The notes beneath the pieces are model-generated. The model was not told the DNA's origin and did not search any database. It saw only the letters and a list, made by a program, of their open reading frames with translations. This document shows, piece after piece, positions 1 through 5,787 of a stretch of 5,873 bases of DNA (the stretch's first letter is position 1; every line of letters begins with the position of its first letter). This DNA is from Oscillospiraceae bacterium (lineage in GTDB: Bacteria > Bacillota > Clostridia > Oscillospirales > Oscillospiraceae): the NCBI GenBank assembly GCA_009785655.1, contig WQVW01000111.1, positions 1 through 5,873 of the forward strand, written 5' to 3'. The position numbers and the translations under genes were made by a program.

Positions 1-178
1 GAGAGTTATTCCCTTCAACCTCCAGAATCGAAATCACCTCACCGGCAAGCTGCGCTGACAGTTCCTCATTGTCTGTCCTGTATGTAGCATCAAATGCTTT
101 GCCTATTGCTTCCGCTATTTTGCCTATGTCGAACTCAGCAACTCTTCCGTCTCTCTTTTTAATACTGGTAATTGGCAT
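1..178 (-). CDS. nrdD: Probable anaerobic ribonucleoside-triphosphate reductase, N-terminal ATP-cone (partial)
   Basis: Read on the minus strand from an ATG at 178, the window holds 59 codons beginning MPITSIKKRDGRVAEFDIGK and then leaves the left edge. The pattern I-x-KRDGR-x-x-x-FD-x-x-KI-x-x-AI-x-KAF is the hallmark of the ATP-cone, the nucleotide-sensing domain that turns ribonucleotide reductases on with ATP and off with dATP. An ATP-cone at the extreme N-terminus preceded by an NrdR box fits class III NrdD, the oxygen-sensitive glycyl-radical enzyme that makes dNTPs in anaerobes. A class I or II reductase with the same domain is not excluded, because the catalytic domain is outside the window. 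The NrdR repressor itself also carries an ATP-cone, but after a zinc ribbon, which is absent. A purine-rich GAGAGGGTG lies just upstream of the ATG and sets the start. No in-frame ATG lies close upstream. Confidence 0.8.
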   Translation of the reverse strand, partial: MPITSIKKRDGRVAEFDIGKIAEAIGKAFDATYRTDNEELSAQLAGEVISILEVEGNNS

Positions 179-200
179 AATGGCCACCCTCTCTTTTAAT

Positions 201-229
201 ACTATATAAAAGTTTTCCGCCTGGCTAAA
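201..229 (-). promoter_or_regulatory. Candidate promoter for the ATP-cone gene
   Basis: On the minus strand a good -10 (TATAGT, 201-206, 5 of 6 to consensus) is preceded 17 bp upstream by a weak -35 (TTTAGC, 224-229, 3 of 6). It would start transcription about 20 nt before the ATG, leaving a short leader with the Shine-Dalgarno. The NrdR box then sits upstream of this promoter rather than over it, which is unusual for a repressor site. A weaker alternative on the same strand (TTGGTT, 17 bp, CATAAA, around 288-316) would place the box just after the start point. The true promoter is undecided. Confidence 0.3.
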
Positions 230-264
230 GGTGCGGAGGCGAATCTTGTTCGATATTTTCCAAA

Positions 265-280
265 ACACAACATATTGTGC
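265..280. promoter_or_regulatory. NrdR box (ribonucleotide reductase operator)
   Basis: ACACAACATATTGTGC matches the palindromic NrdR-box consensus acaCwAtATaTwGtgt at 14 of 16 positions, including all the core C-w-A and T-w-G contacts. NrdR is an ATP-cone plus zinc-ribbon repressor that shuts off nrd operons when dATP is high. The site lies 87-102 bp upstream of the start of the minus-strand ATP-cone gene, the expected target. It is far from the promoter of the plus-strand gene at 425-454, so control of that gene is less likely. Confidence 0.8.
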
Positions 281-294
281 CTCTCCCTTTATGT

Positions 295-310
295 GCGCAC
301 CTCATTGTAC
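295..310. promoter_or_regulatory. Degenerate second NrdR box
   Basis: NrdR normally binds tandem boxes separated by about three helical turns. Sliding 30 bp from the strong box gives GCGCACCTCATTGTAC, which keeps the C-A of the left half and the ATTGT of the right half but matches only about half the consensus. It overlaps an 8-bp palindrome, GTGCGCAC (293-300). The spacing is suggestive, but the match alone would not be significant. Confidence 0.4.
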
Positions 311-371
311 AACCAATAGTCCTGGAAGTCAATACCGAAAATTCTTTATTCCGTCATTTTTTATCGTTTTA

Positions 372-393
372 GTGCCGAGAATCATTCCGGCAC
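372..393. other. Small hairpin in the intergenic region
   Basis: GTGCCG (372-377) and CGGCAC (388-393) form a 6-bp inverted repeat around a 10-nt centre that itself contains GAAT and ATTC. No continuous T-run follows on either strand, so it is not a convincing intrinsic terminator. It could be an operator upstream of the 425-454 promoter or a chance structure. Confidence 0.3.
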
Positions 394-424
394 ATTTGTC
401 TTGCTTTATTGTCGTCTTTTTCTG

Positions 425-454
425 TTGAAAAAATCGGCTGTGACGTGTTATACT
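425..454 (+). promoter_or_regulatory. Sigma-A type promoter for the DUF975 gene
   Basis: TTGAAA (425-430) and TATACT (449-454), each one base from consensus, are 18 bp apart. Transcription would start near 461, giving a leader of roughly 26 nt before the ATG at 488. The position supports the shorter start for the downstream gene, because longer in-frame starts lie upstream of or inside this promoter. Confidence 0.7.
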
Positions 455-487
455 AAGTTGAAATCAACCGAAGGCGGGGATAGCGTT

Positions 488-1213
488 ATGCCAAGAGCTG
501 AACTAAAATTAAACGCACGCGGGCTTATGCGTAAGCATTCACCAAAGATTTTCCTGATAGCCGTCATTTTCATTATTGTCACGATTGTTTTAGAACAGAT
601 TCAAATCCGCCTCCTCAGTCTGCACATAGCGATTGATCAGTTCCAAACCCGCATCGCTATTGGCGAGATGCCCGATTTCGGCATGCTTTTTTCCAGTTTC
701 AGACCCTCCGGCGTGATGCTCTCGTTACTATTAGGGCTTATGGTTCCCATGTTTGATGTCGGGTTTACCAGCGTTTGCCTGAAAATCAGCCGAGGGGTTG
801 ACGCAGATTACAGCAATCTTTTTGACGGATTTGTCTTTTTCTTTAAATTCATCCTGCTTACAATACTCATACGCATATTCATTTTCCTGTGGGCGTTGCT
901 GCTTTTCTTCCCTGCCATCCCTGCACTTTACAGATACAGGCAGGCTTATTACATTCTCCTTGACAACCCTGAGAAAGGCGTATTTCAGTGCATACGGGAA
1001 TCAAAGCAAATGATGAACGGAAATAAGCTGGATTTGTTTATCCTTGACTTGTCTTTTATCGGGTGGTTTCTGCTTGCCTCCGTTGTCGGGTTCATACTTT
1101 CGTCTGCCGGACTGTTTGCATTCCCCATTGTGATGATTTTTCTGTGGCCTTATCTCAGCTTGACGCGCGCGGGGTACTACAACAAGCTGATAAACTACTC
1201 AGCCAGTGAGTAG
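488..1213 (+). CDS. DUF975 family integral membrane protein
   Basis: A 241-residue polytopic membrane protein of unknown function. Hydrophobic segments lie at about residues 20-36, 74-98, 116-145 and 183-220, the third and fourth long enough to be double spans. The family signature is the RYRQAYYILLDNPEKG stretch (about 149-164), followed by a charged IRESKQMMNGNK segment (169-180), LDLSFIGW (187-193) and a terminal PYLSLTRAGYYNKL (221-234). This order is typical of DUF975 proteins, common in Bacillota. The ATG at 488 is chosen because GGCGGGGA ends 7 nt before it and a promoter sits at 425-454. The frame is open back to 401, but that extension overlaps the promoter. The gene is monocistronic. 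Its last 15 bases overlap the end of the convergent minus-strand gene, and its likely terminator is at 1285-1318. Function cannot be inferred. Confidence 0.88.
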   Translation: MPRAELKLNARGLMRKHSPKIFLIAVIFIIVTIVLEQIQIRLLSLHIAIDQFQTRIAIGEMPDFGMLFSSFRPSGVMLSLLLGLMVPMFDVGFTSVCLKISRGVDADYSNLFDGFVFFFKFILLTILIRIFIFLWALLLFFPAIPALYRYRQAYYILLDNPEKGVFQCIRESKQMMNGNKLDLFILDLSFIGWFLLASVVGFILSSAGLFAFPIVMIFLWPYLSLTRAGYYNKLINYSASE

Positions 1214-2845
1214 CTCAAGATATCCGTAATTATCCTCCTCCCACACTCGACCTATATATCGCCCGTTGAGATCGTGCAACCTATAGTCTCCGCCGTCTGA
1301 TTTGACGGCGGAGATTTTGATTATTTCATTGTCCAGATAAATATATACGCCATCAAAGTTATTGAGTCTTGATGCATCCGCGTTCCATGGCCGGTATAAT
1401 ATGCCTCCCGGCAACGGCGTAACCGCCGGGCGGCGGGTGATGCCGACTTTCCATTCAAGCGCCCCGGTCAACGCCCAGCTGCTCTCCGTCACACCGTGAA
1501 TATGTTCGTGAAAATAGAAGTTTTGATCCTTCAAATAGCTCGGGTTCAGATTTAGTACAGCGATTTGCAGCTCCGGATTCAGCTTCCCGTCCGCTTCCAG
1601 CCTTTTTGCCAACTGCTCAACCACTTGCTGATCCTTTAGCATTGTCTGTCTGTAATCATGCATTTCACTGATTGCGGCCACACTGCATATCAAGACAAAT
1701 CCCGACACGGCAATCGCTGTGAGTGTTCTGTCACGCTTTAGTCTCCGCGTTGCGAGTGAAACTAGTGCATCAGCCATCATCGCAATGCCACAAAATGACA
1801 TAACTGCGCTCCGCAATGAGAACCACGCGTTGGGGATCACGAAAAACAACCCCACCGGTGCCACGGCAAGAATTCCGCCGCAGATCAACGCCACCCACGG
1901 TTTTTTATCGTCACCGCGCCGCCCTGCTCCGCGCGCCAAAAGGAAAAACGCGGCGCAGACAAAAAGGATGGTTAATATATAGACAACATTGATCCCGGCA
2001 ATCAGAATCAACACGCCTCTATACGTGCCTTTTATCAGTGTATAAACTCCACCTTTAATAAACACATCGCGCACTTGATTAAAAACAGCCGGAAAGGTGT
2101 TCCGCCAATAATCATATCCGAAGGCTCTGATTATGCCGAGCCGGGTGCCGTATACTACGCTCTCTCTCGTAAGTCTCGTAAGAAAAAAATACGCAGCCAC
2201 GTTTGCAAACGATATCAGTCCCCACAGCGCACGAGCGCGTTGGCGTTTGAAATGCAGTGTCGACACGGTAAGCGTTGCCGTTAACGAGAGGATCATCGCC
2301 TGTTCATAAAACCCATAAGCCGCAATCTGCGCTAAGATAAAGAATATGAGCAACCGCATTTTTCCCACTTCACACCATCGCTCAAAGCAATATAGCGAGA
2401 TTGACGCGAAAAAAAGTCCGGGAACTATTCTTGACGAGGCCGATACCCAATAAATCCCCTCAATCCCAAGCGGCAACAGTGCGTATACCACCAAAAACAC
2501 GTAACCTGTATCAAAGTGGCGCGACCATACCTTCTGAAAAAGACACGCAGAACAGGCGAGCATGGCAGAAAATATCAGCACAGCAACAATCATGACAGGG
2601 AAAAACCGTGACCAGATCAAAACGTCGGAAAGTCCGGCAAGCGGGCGCGCGGCCAGAAGCCCCAGATTTATTATCGTCTGAAATGGCGTTCCATTGCCGG
2701 GCGGCACGTAGTTGTGGTATTGAATGTAATCATCAAGCTGATAAAAATAGTTAAATCCATAGTAACAGTATCTCGCGAAAATAGCTGTAAGCAGACATAA
2801 AAATATAATGACGCGCTTGTCTTTTATTGATTCTTGTTCTCTCAT
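1199..2845 (-). CDS. Polytopic membrane protein, possible GT-C type glycosyltransferase
   Basis: A 548-residue membrane protein. About ten hydrophobic segments are visible, roughly at residues 11-31, 82-104, 115-135, 141-156, 163-182, 183-198, 208-222, 276-305, 316-338, 345-366 and 374-394. A soluble C-terminal part of about 150 residues (395-548) follows. After the first span comes FYQLDDYIQYHNY, with an acidic pair at D38-D39, a layout seen in the first outer loop of GT-C glycosyltransferases, where an acidic residue is catalytic. A second striking stretch is YWVSASSRIVPG (132-143). This likens it to lipid-linked sugar transferases or polymerases only by architecture; no family was recognised with confidence. 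The ATG at 2845 is preferred because purine-rich GAAGAAAG lies about 7 nt upstream. The frame stays open to a TTG at 2884 and has another ATG at 2863 without a Shine-Dalgarno. No promoter was clear on this strand, and no terminator was seen after its stop. Confidence 0.85.
   Translation of the reverse strand: MREQESIKDKRVIIFLCLLTAIFARYCYYGFNYFYQLDDYIQYHNYVPPGNGTPFQTIINLGLLAARPLAGLSDVLIWSRFFPVMIVAVLIFSAMLACSACLFQKVWSRHFDTGYVFLVVYALLPLGIEGIYWVSASSRIVPGLFFASISLYCFERWCEVGKMRLLIFFILAQIAAYGFYEQAMILSLTATLTVSTLHFKRQRARALWGLISFANVAAYFFLTRLTRESVVYGTRLGIIRAFGYDYWRNTFPAVFNQVRDVFIKGGVYTLIKGTYRGVLILIAGINVVYILTILFVCAAFFLLARGAGRRGDDKKPWVALICGGILAVAPVGLFFVIPNAWFSLRSAVMSFCGIAMMADALVSLATRRLKRDRTLTAIAVSGFVLICSVAAISEMHDYRQTMLKDQQVVEQLAKRLEADGKLNPELQIAVLNLNPSYLKDQNFYFHEHIHGVTESSWALTGALEWKVGITRRPAVTPLPGGILYRPWNADASRLNNFDGVYIYLDNEIIKISAVKSDGGDYRLHDLNGRYIGRVWEEDNYGYLELLTG
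1285..1318 (+). terminator. Intrinsic terminator of the DUF975 gene, inside the opposing coding region
   Basis: TCTCCGCCGTC (1287-1297) and GACGGCGGAGA (1304-1314) form a perfect 11-bp G/C-rich stem around a 6-nt loop. The stem can extend by two weaker pairs, and it is followed on the plus strand by TTTT and then a T-rich stretch (1315-1326). It lies about 75 nt after the DUF975 stop. The same bases encode residues around 511-521 (the ISAVKSDGGD part) of the minus-strand membrane protein. Read in that direction the hairpin lacks a trailing T-run, so it should work one way only. Confidence 0.75.
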
Positions 2846-2882
2846 GTTTTTTCTTTCTTCCATTGATTTGCAGAATATATCC

Positions 2883-2913
2883 AAGGATATCCTTCCCGCG
2901 GATATCCTTTTTT
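2883..2913 (+). terminator. Perfect GGATATCC hairpin with T-run between divergent genes
   Basis: AAGGATATCC (2883-2892) and GGATATCCTT (2900-2909) pair perfectly over 10 bp with a 7-nt loop, and six Ts run from 2908 to 2913. By form this is a plus-strand intrinsic terminator, yet no plus-strand gene ends nearby. It could stop antisense transcripts crossing the minus-strand gene before they enter the MATE promoter at 2941. Alternatively, because GGATATCC is itself a palindrome present twice with centres 15 bp apart, and a further ATATCC half lies at 2877-2882, it may be a repressor operator or a 5' leader hairpin of the minus-strand gene. Confidence 0.55.
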
Positions 2914-2940
2914 ATGACCCCGATGTATCGCCTTTGCTTC

Positions 2941-2969
2941 TTTACATTGCGTATTCTGCATGTTATGAT
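2941..2969 (+). promoter_or_regulatory. Sigma-A type promoter for the MATE-yfbR-ACT operon
   Basis: TTTACA (2941-2946) and TATGAT (2964-2969), each 5 of 6 to consensus, are separated by the ideal 17 bp. Transcription would start near 2976, giving a leader of about 33 nt to the ATG at 3009. It lies downstream of the GGATATCC hairpin, so transcripts from it do not carry that structure. Confidence 0.75.
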
Positions 2970-3008
2970 ATGTAAAATGTTCTGAATCGGGGTAATTAGG
3001 ATTTGAGA

Positions 3009-4370
3009 ATGGATATGACAAAGGGTAAGGAATGGAGAAACATTCTATTCTTTACCCTGCCGCTTATGGCCGGAAACCTGCTTCAGCAGCTGTATAACAC
3101 GATAGACGGTATACTTGTCGGCAACTTTATAGGCGGTGCCGCGCTCGCGGCGGTCGGCACATCGCAGCCGCTGACTTTTTTGTTCATCGCTTTGGCGATG
3201 GGACTGTCTGTCGGCGTGAGTGTCGTTGTGTCTCAATATTTCGGTGCTGGAAAGCACGATAGCCTCCCAGCGGCGGTCGACACGGCGGTCATCCTGCTTG
3301 GCGTGTGCGGACTGGCACTCACCGGGGTTTCATATGCGATCGCCCCGTTTATATTGCGGACACTGCTGAACGTGCCGGAGGGCGAGCTGATGTATCTCGC
3401 CGTCGCCTATTTCCGTGTTTTCTGCTTCGGGCTGTTCTTCCAGTTCGTGTATAACGGCATTGCGGCGGTACTCCGCGCAATCGGCGACTCTAAAGCCACG
3501 CTGTACTTCCTGTTGATTTCAACGGTTTTGAGTGGGATTTTAACCCCGCTGTTTATTATTGTGCTACCGTGGGGAATCAGGGGTGCTGCATTCTCAACCG
3601 TCATCGCACAAGCTGTGTGCGCGGTTGTCTCATACATATACATGCGCAAACGGTTCCCATTCATCAAAGGCGGGGTGCATTGGGACAAACAAATTTCCCG
3701 CACAATGATCAGGCTGGGTATGCCGATTGCGATTCAAACAGGCATCGTCTCTTTTGGAAACGGCGCGATGTGGCGGCTTGTCAATGGTTTCGGCAACACA
3801 GTGATGGAGGCGTTCGCCGCCGCGAACAGGCTGGATGCATTGGCATTTGTCCCAGTCATGGGATTCCAGCAGGGTCTTTCCAATTTCACCGGGCAAAATG
3901 TTGGTGCCGGCAGAATCGACCGCGTTAAGCGCGGATATTACGCGACGCTTTTGATGTCAGTGACCGTCACCATTGTGATATGCGCTTTACTGTTGATATT
4001 CACCAGGCCGGCGTTGGGATTCTTCGGGGTGTACGGTCAAGCACTGGAAATCGGCATTCAGCAGGTCAGGTTCTTTGCCTCGTTCTTCTGGATCTTTGCG
4101 GCGATCATGTCTGTCGGCGGACTGCTGCAGGGCGCAGGGGATACTATTATTCAGGCACTGGCCACACTCAGTGCGCTGGCGATCCGTGTACTGACAGGCT
4201 ATTTGGCCGTTCACTTCGGCATACTCGAATACAGCGCGGCGTGGGTGACACTGCCGATTGGATGGTTCTTTGCGGCATTGATTTCGTACTCCCGCTATTT
4301 CAAAGGCGGTTGGAAATACAAAGCGGTCGCTGTTAAGCAAGGCGGCCCGCCCGAAGATGGTGACGATTAA
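3009..4370 (+). CDS. MATE family efflux transporter
   Basis: A 453-residue transporter of the multidrug and toxic compound extrusion family, which uses a sodium or proton gradient to export organic cations, drugs or metabolites across the cytoplasmic membrane. The length matches the family. Diagnostic stretches are the N-terminal TLPLMAGNLLQQLYNTIDGI (16-35) followed by LVGNFIG, SQPLTFLFIALAMGLSVG (52-69), VLRAIGDSK (154-162), the second-half counterpart SNFTGQNVGAG (291-301) and LLQGAGDT (372-379). The two halves repeat the GD motif, as expected of twelve-helix MATE proteins. The ATG at 3009 is chosen because TAGGA (2997-3001) lies 7 nt upstream; a TTG at 3003 is too close to it. The stop overlaps the start of yfbR by one base (TAATG). 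The hydrophilic tail (about 435-453) is short and acidic. The substrate cannot be deduced. Confidence 0.96.
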   Translation: MDMTKGKEWRNILFFTLPLMAGNLLQQLYNTIDGILVGNFIGGAALAAVGTSQPLTFLFIALAMGLSVGVSVVVSQYFGAGKHDSLPAAVDTAVILLGVCGLALTGVSYAIAPFILRTLLNVPEGELMYLAVAYFRVFCFGLFFQFVYNGIAAVLRAIGDSKATLYFLLISTVLSGILTPLFIIVLPWGIRGAAFSTVIAQAVCAVVSYIYMRKRFPFIKGGVHWDKQISRTMIRLGMPIAIQTGIVSFGNGAMWRLVNGFGNTVMEAFAAANRLDALAFVPVMGFQQGLSNFTGQNVGAGRIDRVKRGYYATLLMSVTVTIVICALLLIFTRPALGFFGVYGQALEIGIQQVRFFASFFWIFAAIMSVGGLLQGAGDTIIQALATLSALAIRVLTGYLAVHFGILEYSAAWVTLPIGWFFAALISYSRYFKGGWKYKAVAVKQGGPPEDGDD

Positions 4371-4957
4371 TGGGTTACAGCTTTTTCGCGTTCATCTCAC
4401 GGATGAAGAACATCACACGCTGGTCGCTTATGCGCAACAGCGCGGTAGAAAATGTGCAGGAACACTCTCACATGGTGGCTGTGATTGCGCACGCGTTGGC
4501 TGTGATACGGCGCGATGTTTTTGATGGCTCGATCGACCCCGGACATGTCGCAGCCTGCGCATTGTTTCACGACGCGTCGGAGATTTTCACCGGGGACATG
4601 CCAACGCCGATTAAGTATTTTAATTCCGAACTGATGTCCGCCTACAAGGACGTTGAGGACGCGGCGTTGCGGAAGCTGATCTTAGCTCTCCCCGCACAAA
4701 TGCGCCCGGCTTACGAAACACTTTTGCTATCCGGCAACAGCGATGTGCTGACAATAGTCAAAGCGGCTGACACCCTCTCGGCATACATCAAGTGTCTTGA
4801 AGAACTCAGCACCGGAAACCTAGAATTTCGCCTCGCGGCGGAGCAGTCTCTGCAAAAGCTGAAAACCCTCAACATGCCGGAGGTGGACTATTTTATAGAG
4901 CATTTCATCCCCGCGTTTGAAATGACGCTGGACGAGCTTGATTTCTCGTTTGAATAA
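4370..4957 (+). CDS. yfbR: YfbR-type 5'-deoxynucleotidase (HD domain)
   Basis: A 195-residue HD-domain phosphohydrolase closely resembling E. coli YfbR (199 residues), a cytosolic metal-dependent enzyme that dephosphorylates deoxyribonucleoside 5'-monophosphates. Family marks in order: FFAFISRMKNITRWSLMRN (5-23) with R17-W18, which in YfbR help reject ribonucleotides; ENVQEHS with metal ligand H32; the HD pair H67-D68 in FHDASE, with E71; TGDMPTPIKYFN (74-85); and KAADTLSAYIKCLEEL (131-146) with D134, the last metal ligand. All expected catalytic residues are present. The C-terminal DYFIEHFIPAF also matches the family. The start shares TAATG with the MATE stop and has only a weak Shine-Dalgarno, so translation is probably coupled. 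The gene is 18 bp from the next gene. It may serve dNMP turnover, possibly the thymidylate salvage route known for YfbR. Confidence 0.95.
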   Translation: MGYSFFAFISRMKNITRWSLMRNSAVENVQEHSHMVAVIAHALAVIRRDVFDGSIDPGHVAACALFHDASEIFTGDMPTPIKYFNSELMSAYKDVEDAALRKLILALPAQMRPAYETLLLSGNSDVLTIVKAADTLSAYIKCLEELSTGNLEFRLAAEQSLQKLKTLNMPEVDYFIEHFIPAFEMTLDELDFSFE

Positions 4958-4975
4958 ATACTGGAGGTACTAATA

Positions 4976-5245
4976 ATGCGCGCTATAGTAACTGTAATTG
5001 GTAAAGATCAGGTAGGAATAATCGCGAACGTATCCACTCTTCTCTCAGAGGTCGGCGTGAATATACTCGACATCAGCCAGACTGTTCTACAAGAGTATTT
5101 TACAATGGTAATGCTGGTGGACACAAAGGCATGTTCCCTGCCGTTCAGTGAACTTTCGCAATCGCTGAAATCTCGCGGCGAGGAGCAAGGGCTGTCCATA
5201 CGCATTCAGCGCGAGGATATCTTTGACGCAATGCATAGGATATGA
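4976..5245 (+). CDS. UPF0237 family ACT-domain protein
   Basis: An 89-residue single-domain ACT protein. The opening MRAIVTVIGKDQVGIIANVS gives the first strand and the ligand-binding turn (G9-K-D-Q-V-G14). It is followed by SEVGVNILDISQTVLQEYFTMVMLVD (24-49), which is nearly the family consensus for UPF0237, and a C-terminal strand LSIRIQRED with DIFDAMHRI. ACT domains bind small ligands, usually amino acids, and regulate partners; the ligand of this family is not established. A strong Shine-Dalgarno, GGAGGT (4963-4968), lies 7 nt before the ATG. In many Bacillota this gene directly precedes a UPF0210 (DUF711, PFL-like) gene, but here the next gene is unrelated. It is very probably co-transcribed with yfbR. 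Confidence 0.94.
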   Translation: MRAIVTVIGKDQVGIIANVSTLLSEVGVNILDISQTVLQEYFTMVMLVDTKACSLPFSELSQSLKSRGEEQGLSIRIQREDIFDAMHRI

Positions 5246-5276
5246 GCGATGAAGTTGCTTCAGGAAGGTGAATAAT

Positions 5277-5708
5277 ATGTGCATTAACTGGGACGCTGTT
5301 TCAGCAATAGCAACAATTTTGGCAGTAATTTTTGGTTTTGCCGCAATTTTTATCAGTCAGTCTTTACAAAATAAGGCACGAATCAAACACGACGTATGGA
5401 TTGAAAAATTGGATATTTTCAAAACGCTTTCTAGACATCATGGCGATATGATGAATATTTTTACGGAGACGCTTTCACCAAAAGCAAATGAGGATGTATG
5501 CAGCGCGCAAAATCTAGTACCAATTATTTTTCGTGATTCTCCTGAAGTGCTCGAAAAAGCGTACGCTTATGATGGCTGGGTTAAAGTGCGTGAAAACAGA
5601 AATATGGCTGATGATATTTTTGAGGACGCTGAGAAAGTTCAGCAAGAGCATAATGAGAAGTTTCAACAGCTATTGGATGCCATGTACAAAGCTACCAAAT
5701 ATTCCTAG
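5277..5708 (+). CDS. Small membrane-anchored protein, possibly DUF6680-like
   Basis: A 143-residue protein with one N-terminal membrane segment (about residues 7-27, AVSAIATILAVIFGFAAIFI) followed by a basic QNKARIKHD, which predicts the rest in the cytoplasm. The soluble part is mostly helical and charged: WIEKLDIFKTLSRHHGDMM (41-59), LSPKANEDVCSAQNLVPIIF (66-85), and a polar helix at about 110-140 ending QLLDAMYKATKYS. The order IFktL, LSP-x-x-x-x-x-V, N-x-I-x-x-x-F, then a terminal LL-x-x-M-x-x-x-x-x-Y recalls DUF6680 proteins. That is from memory and unverified. AGGAAGG (5262-5268) lies 8 nt before the ATG at 5277; a GTG at 5268 overlaps it and is rejected. Codon use is visibly more A/T-rich than in the preceding genes, suggesting separate origin. 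It is 31 bp after the ACT gene with no obvious promoter of its own. Confidence 0.82.
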   Translation: MCINWDAVSAIATILAVIFGFAAIFISQSLQNKARIKHDVWIEKLDIFKTLSRHHGDMMNIFTETLSPKANEDVCSAQNLVPIIFRDSPEVLEKAYAYDGWVKVRENRNMADDIFEDAEKVQQEHNEKFQQLLDAMYKATKYS

Positions 5709-5787
5709 TAGCTTAAAGAATGAAACTAAAATTCAAAACCTAAGACTTCCAAAATGCGCGTTTATTACGTTTAAAAATTCATAGCAT

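Noticed and set aside
231..428. Open frame of 65 codons on the plus strand between the ATP-cone gene and the DUF975 gene.
   Set aside because: It covers the NrdR box and the -35 of the 425-454 promoter, has no family resemblance and an odd composition; a chance frame.
401..487. 29-codon upstream extension of the DUF975 gene.
   Set aside because: It overlaps the promoter at 425-454, and the ATG at 488 has the better Shine-Dalgarno.
1155..1190. 8-bp inverted repeat TCAGCTTG/CAAGCTGA near the end of the DUF975 gene, considered as a terminator for the minus-strand gene.
   Set aside because: The 20-nt loop and the absence of a T-run on either strand make termination unlikely.
1415..1428. CGGCG-TAAC-CGCCG hairpin inside the minus-strand gene.
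   Set aside because: Short, G/C-rich and without a T-run; readily explained by coding sequence.
2846..2884. Longer starts (TTG at 2884, ATG at 2863) for the minus-strand membrane protein.
   Set aside because: Neither has a ribosome binding site, and the TTG falls inside the perfect hairpin at 2883-2909.
3045..3703. Minus-strand and alternate-frame open stretches across the MATE gene.
   Set aside because: They are shadows of a clearly recognised transporter gene and have no family resemblance or ribosome binding sites.
5242..5271. 9-codon frame MSDEVASGR overlapping the ACT stop by ATGA.
   Set aside because: Too short to support as a gene, and it contains the Shine-Dalgarno of the next gene; kept only as a possible remnant.
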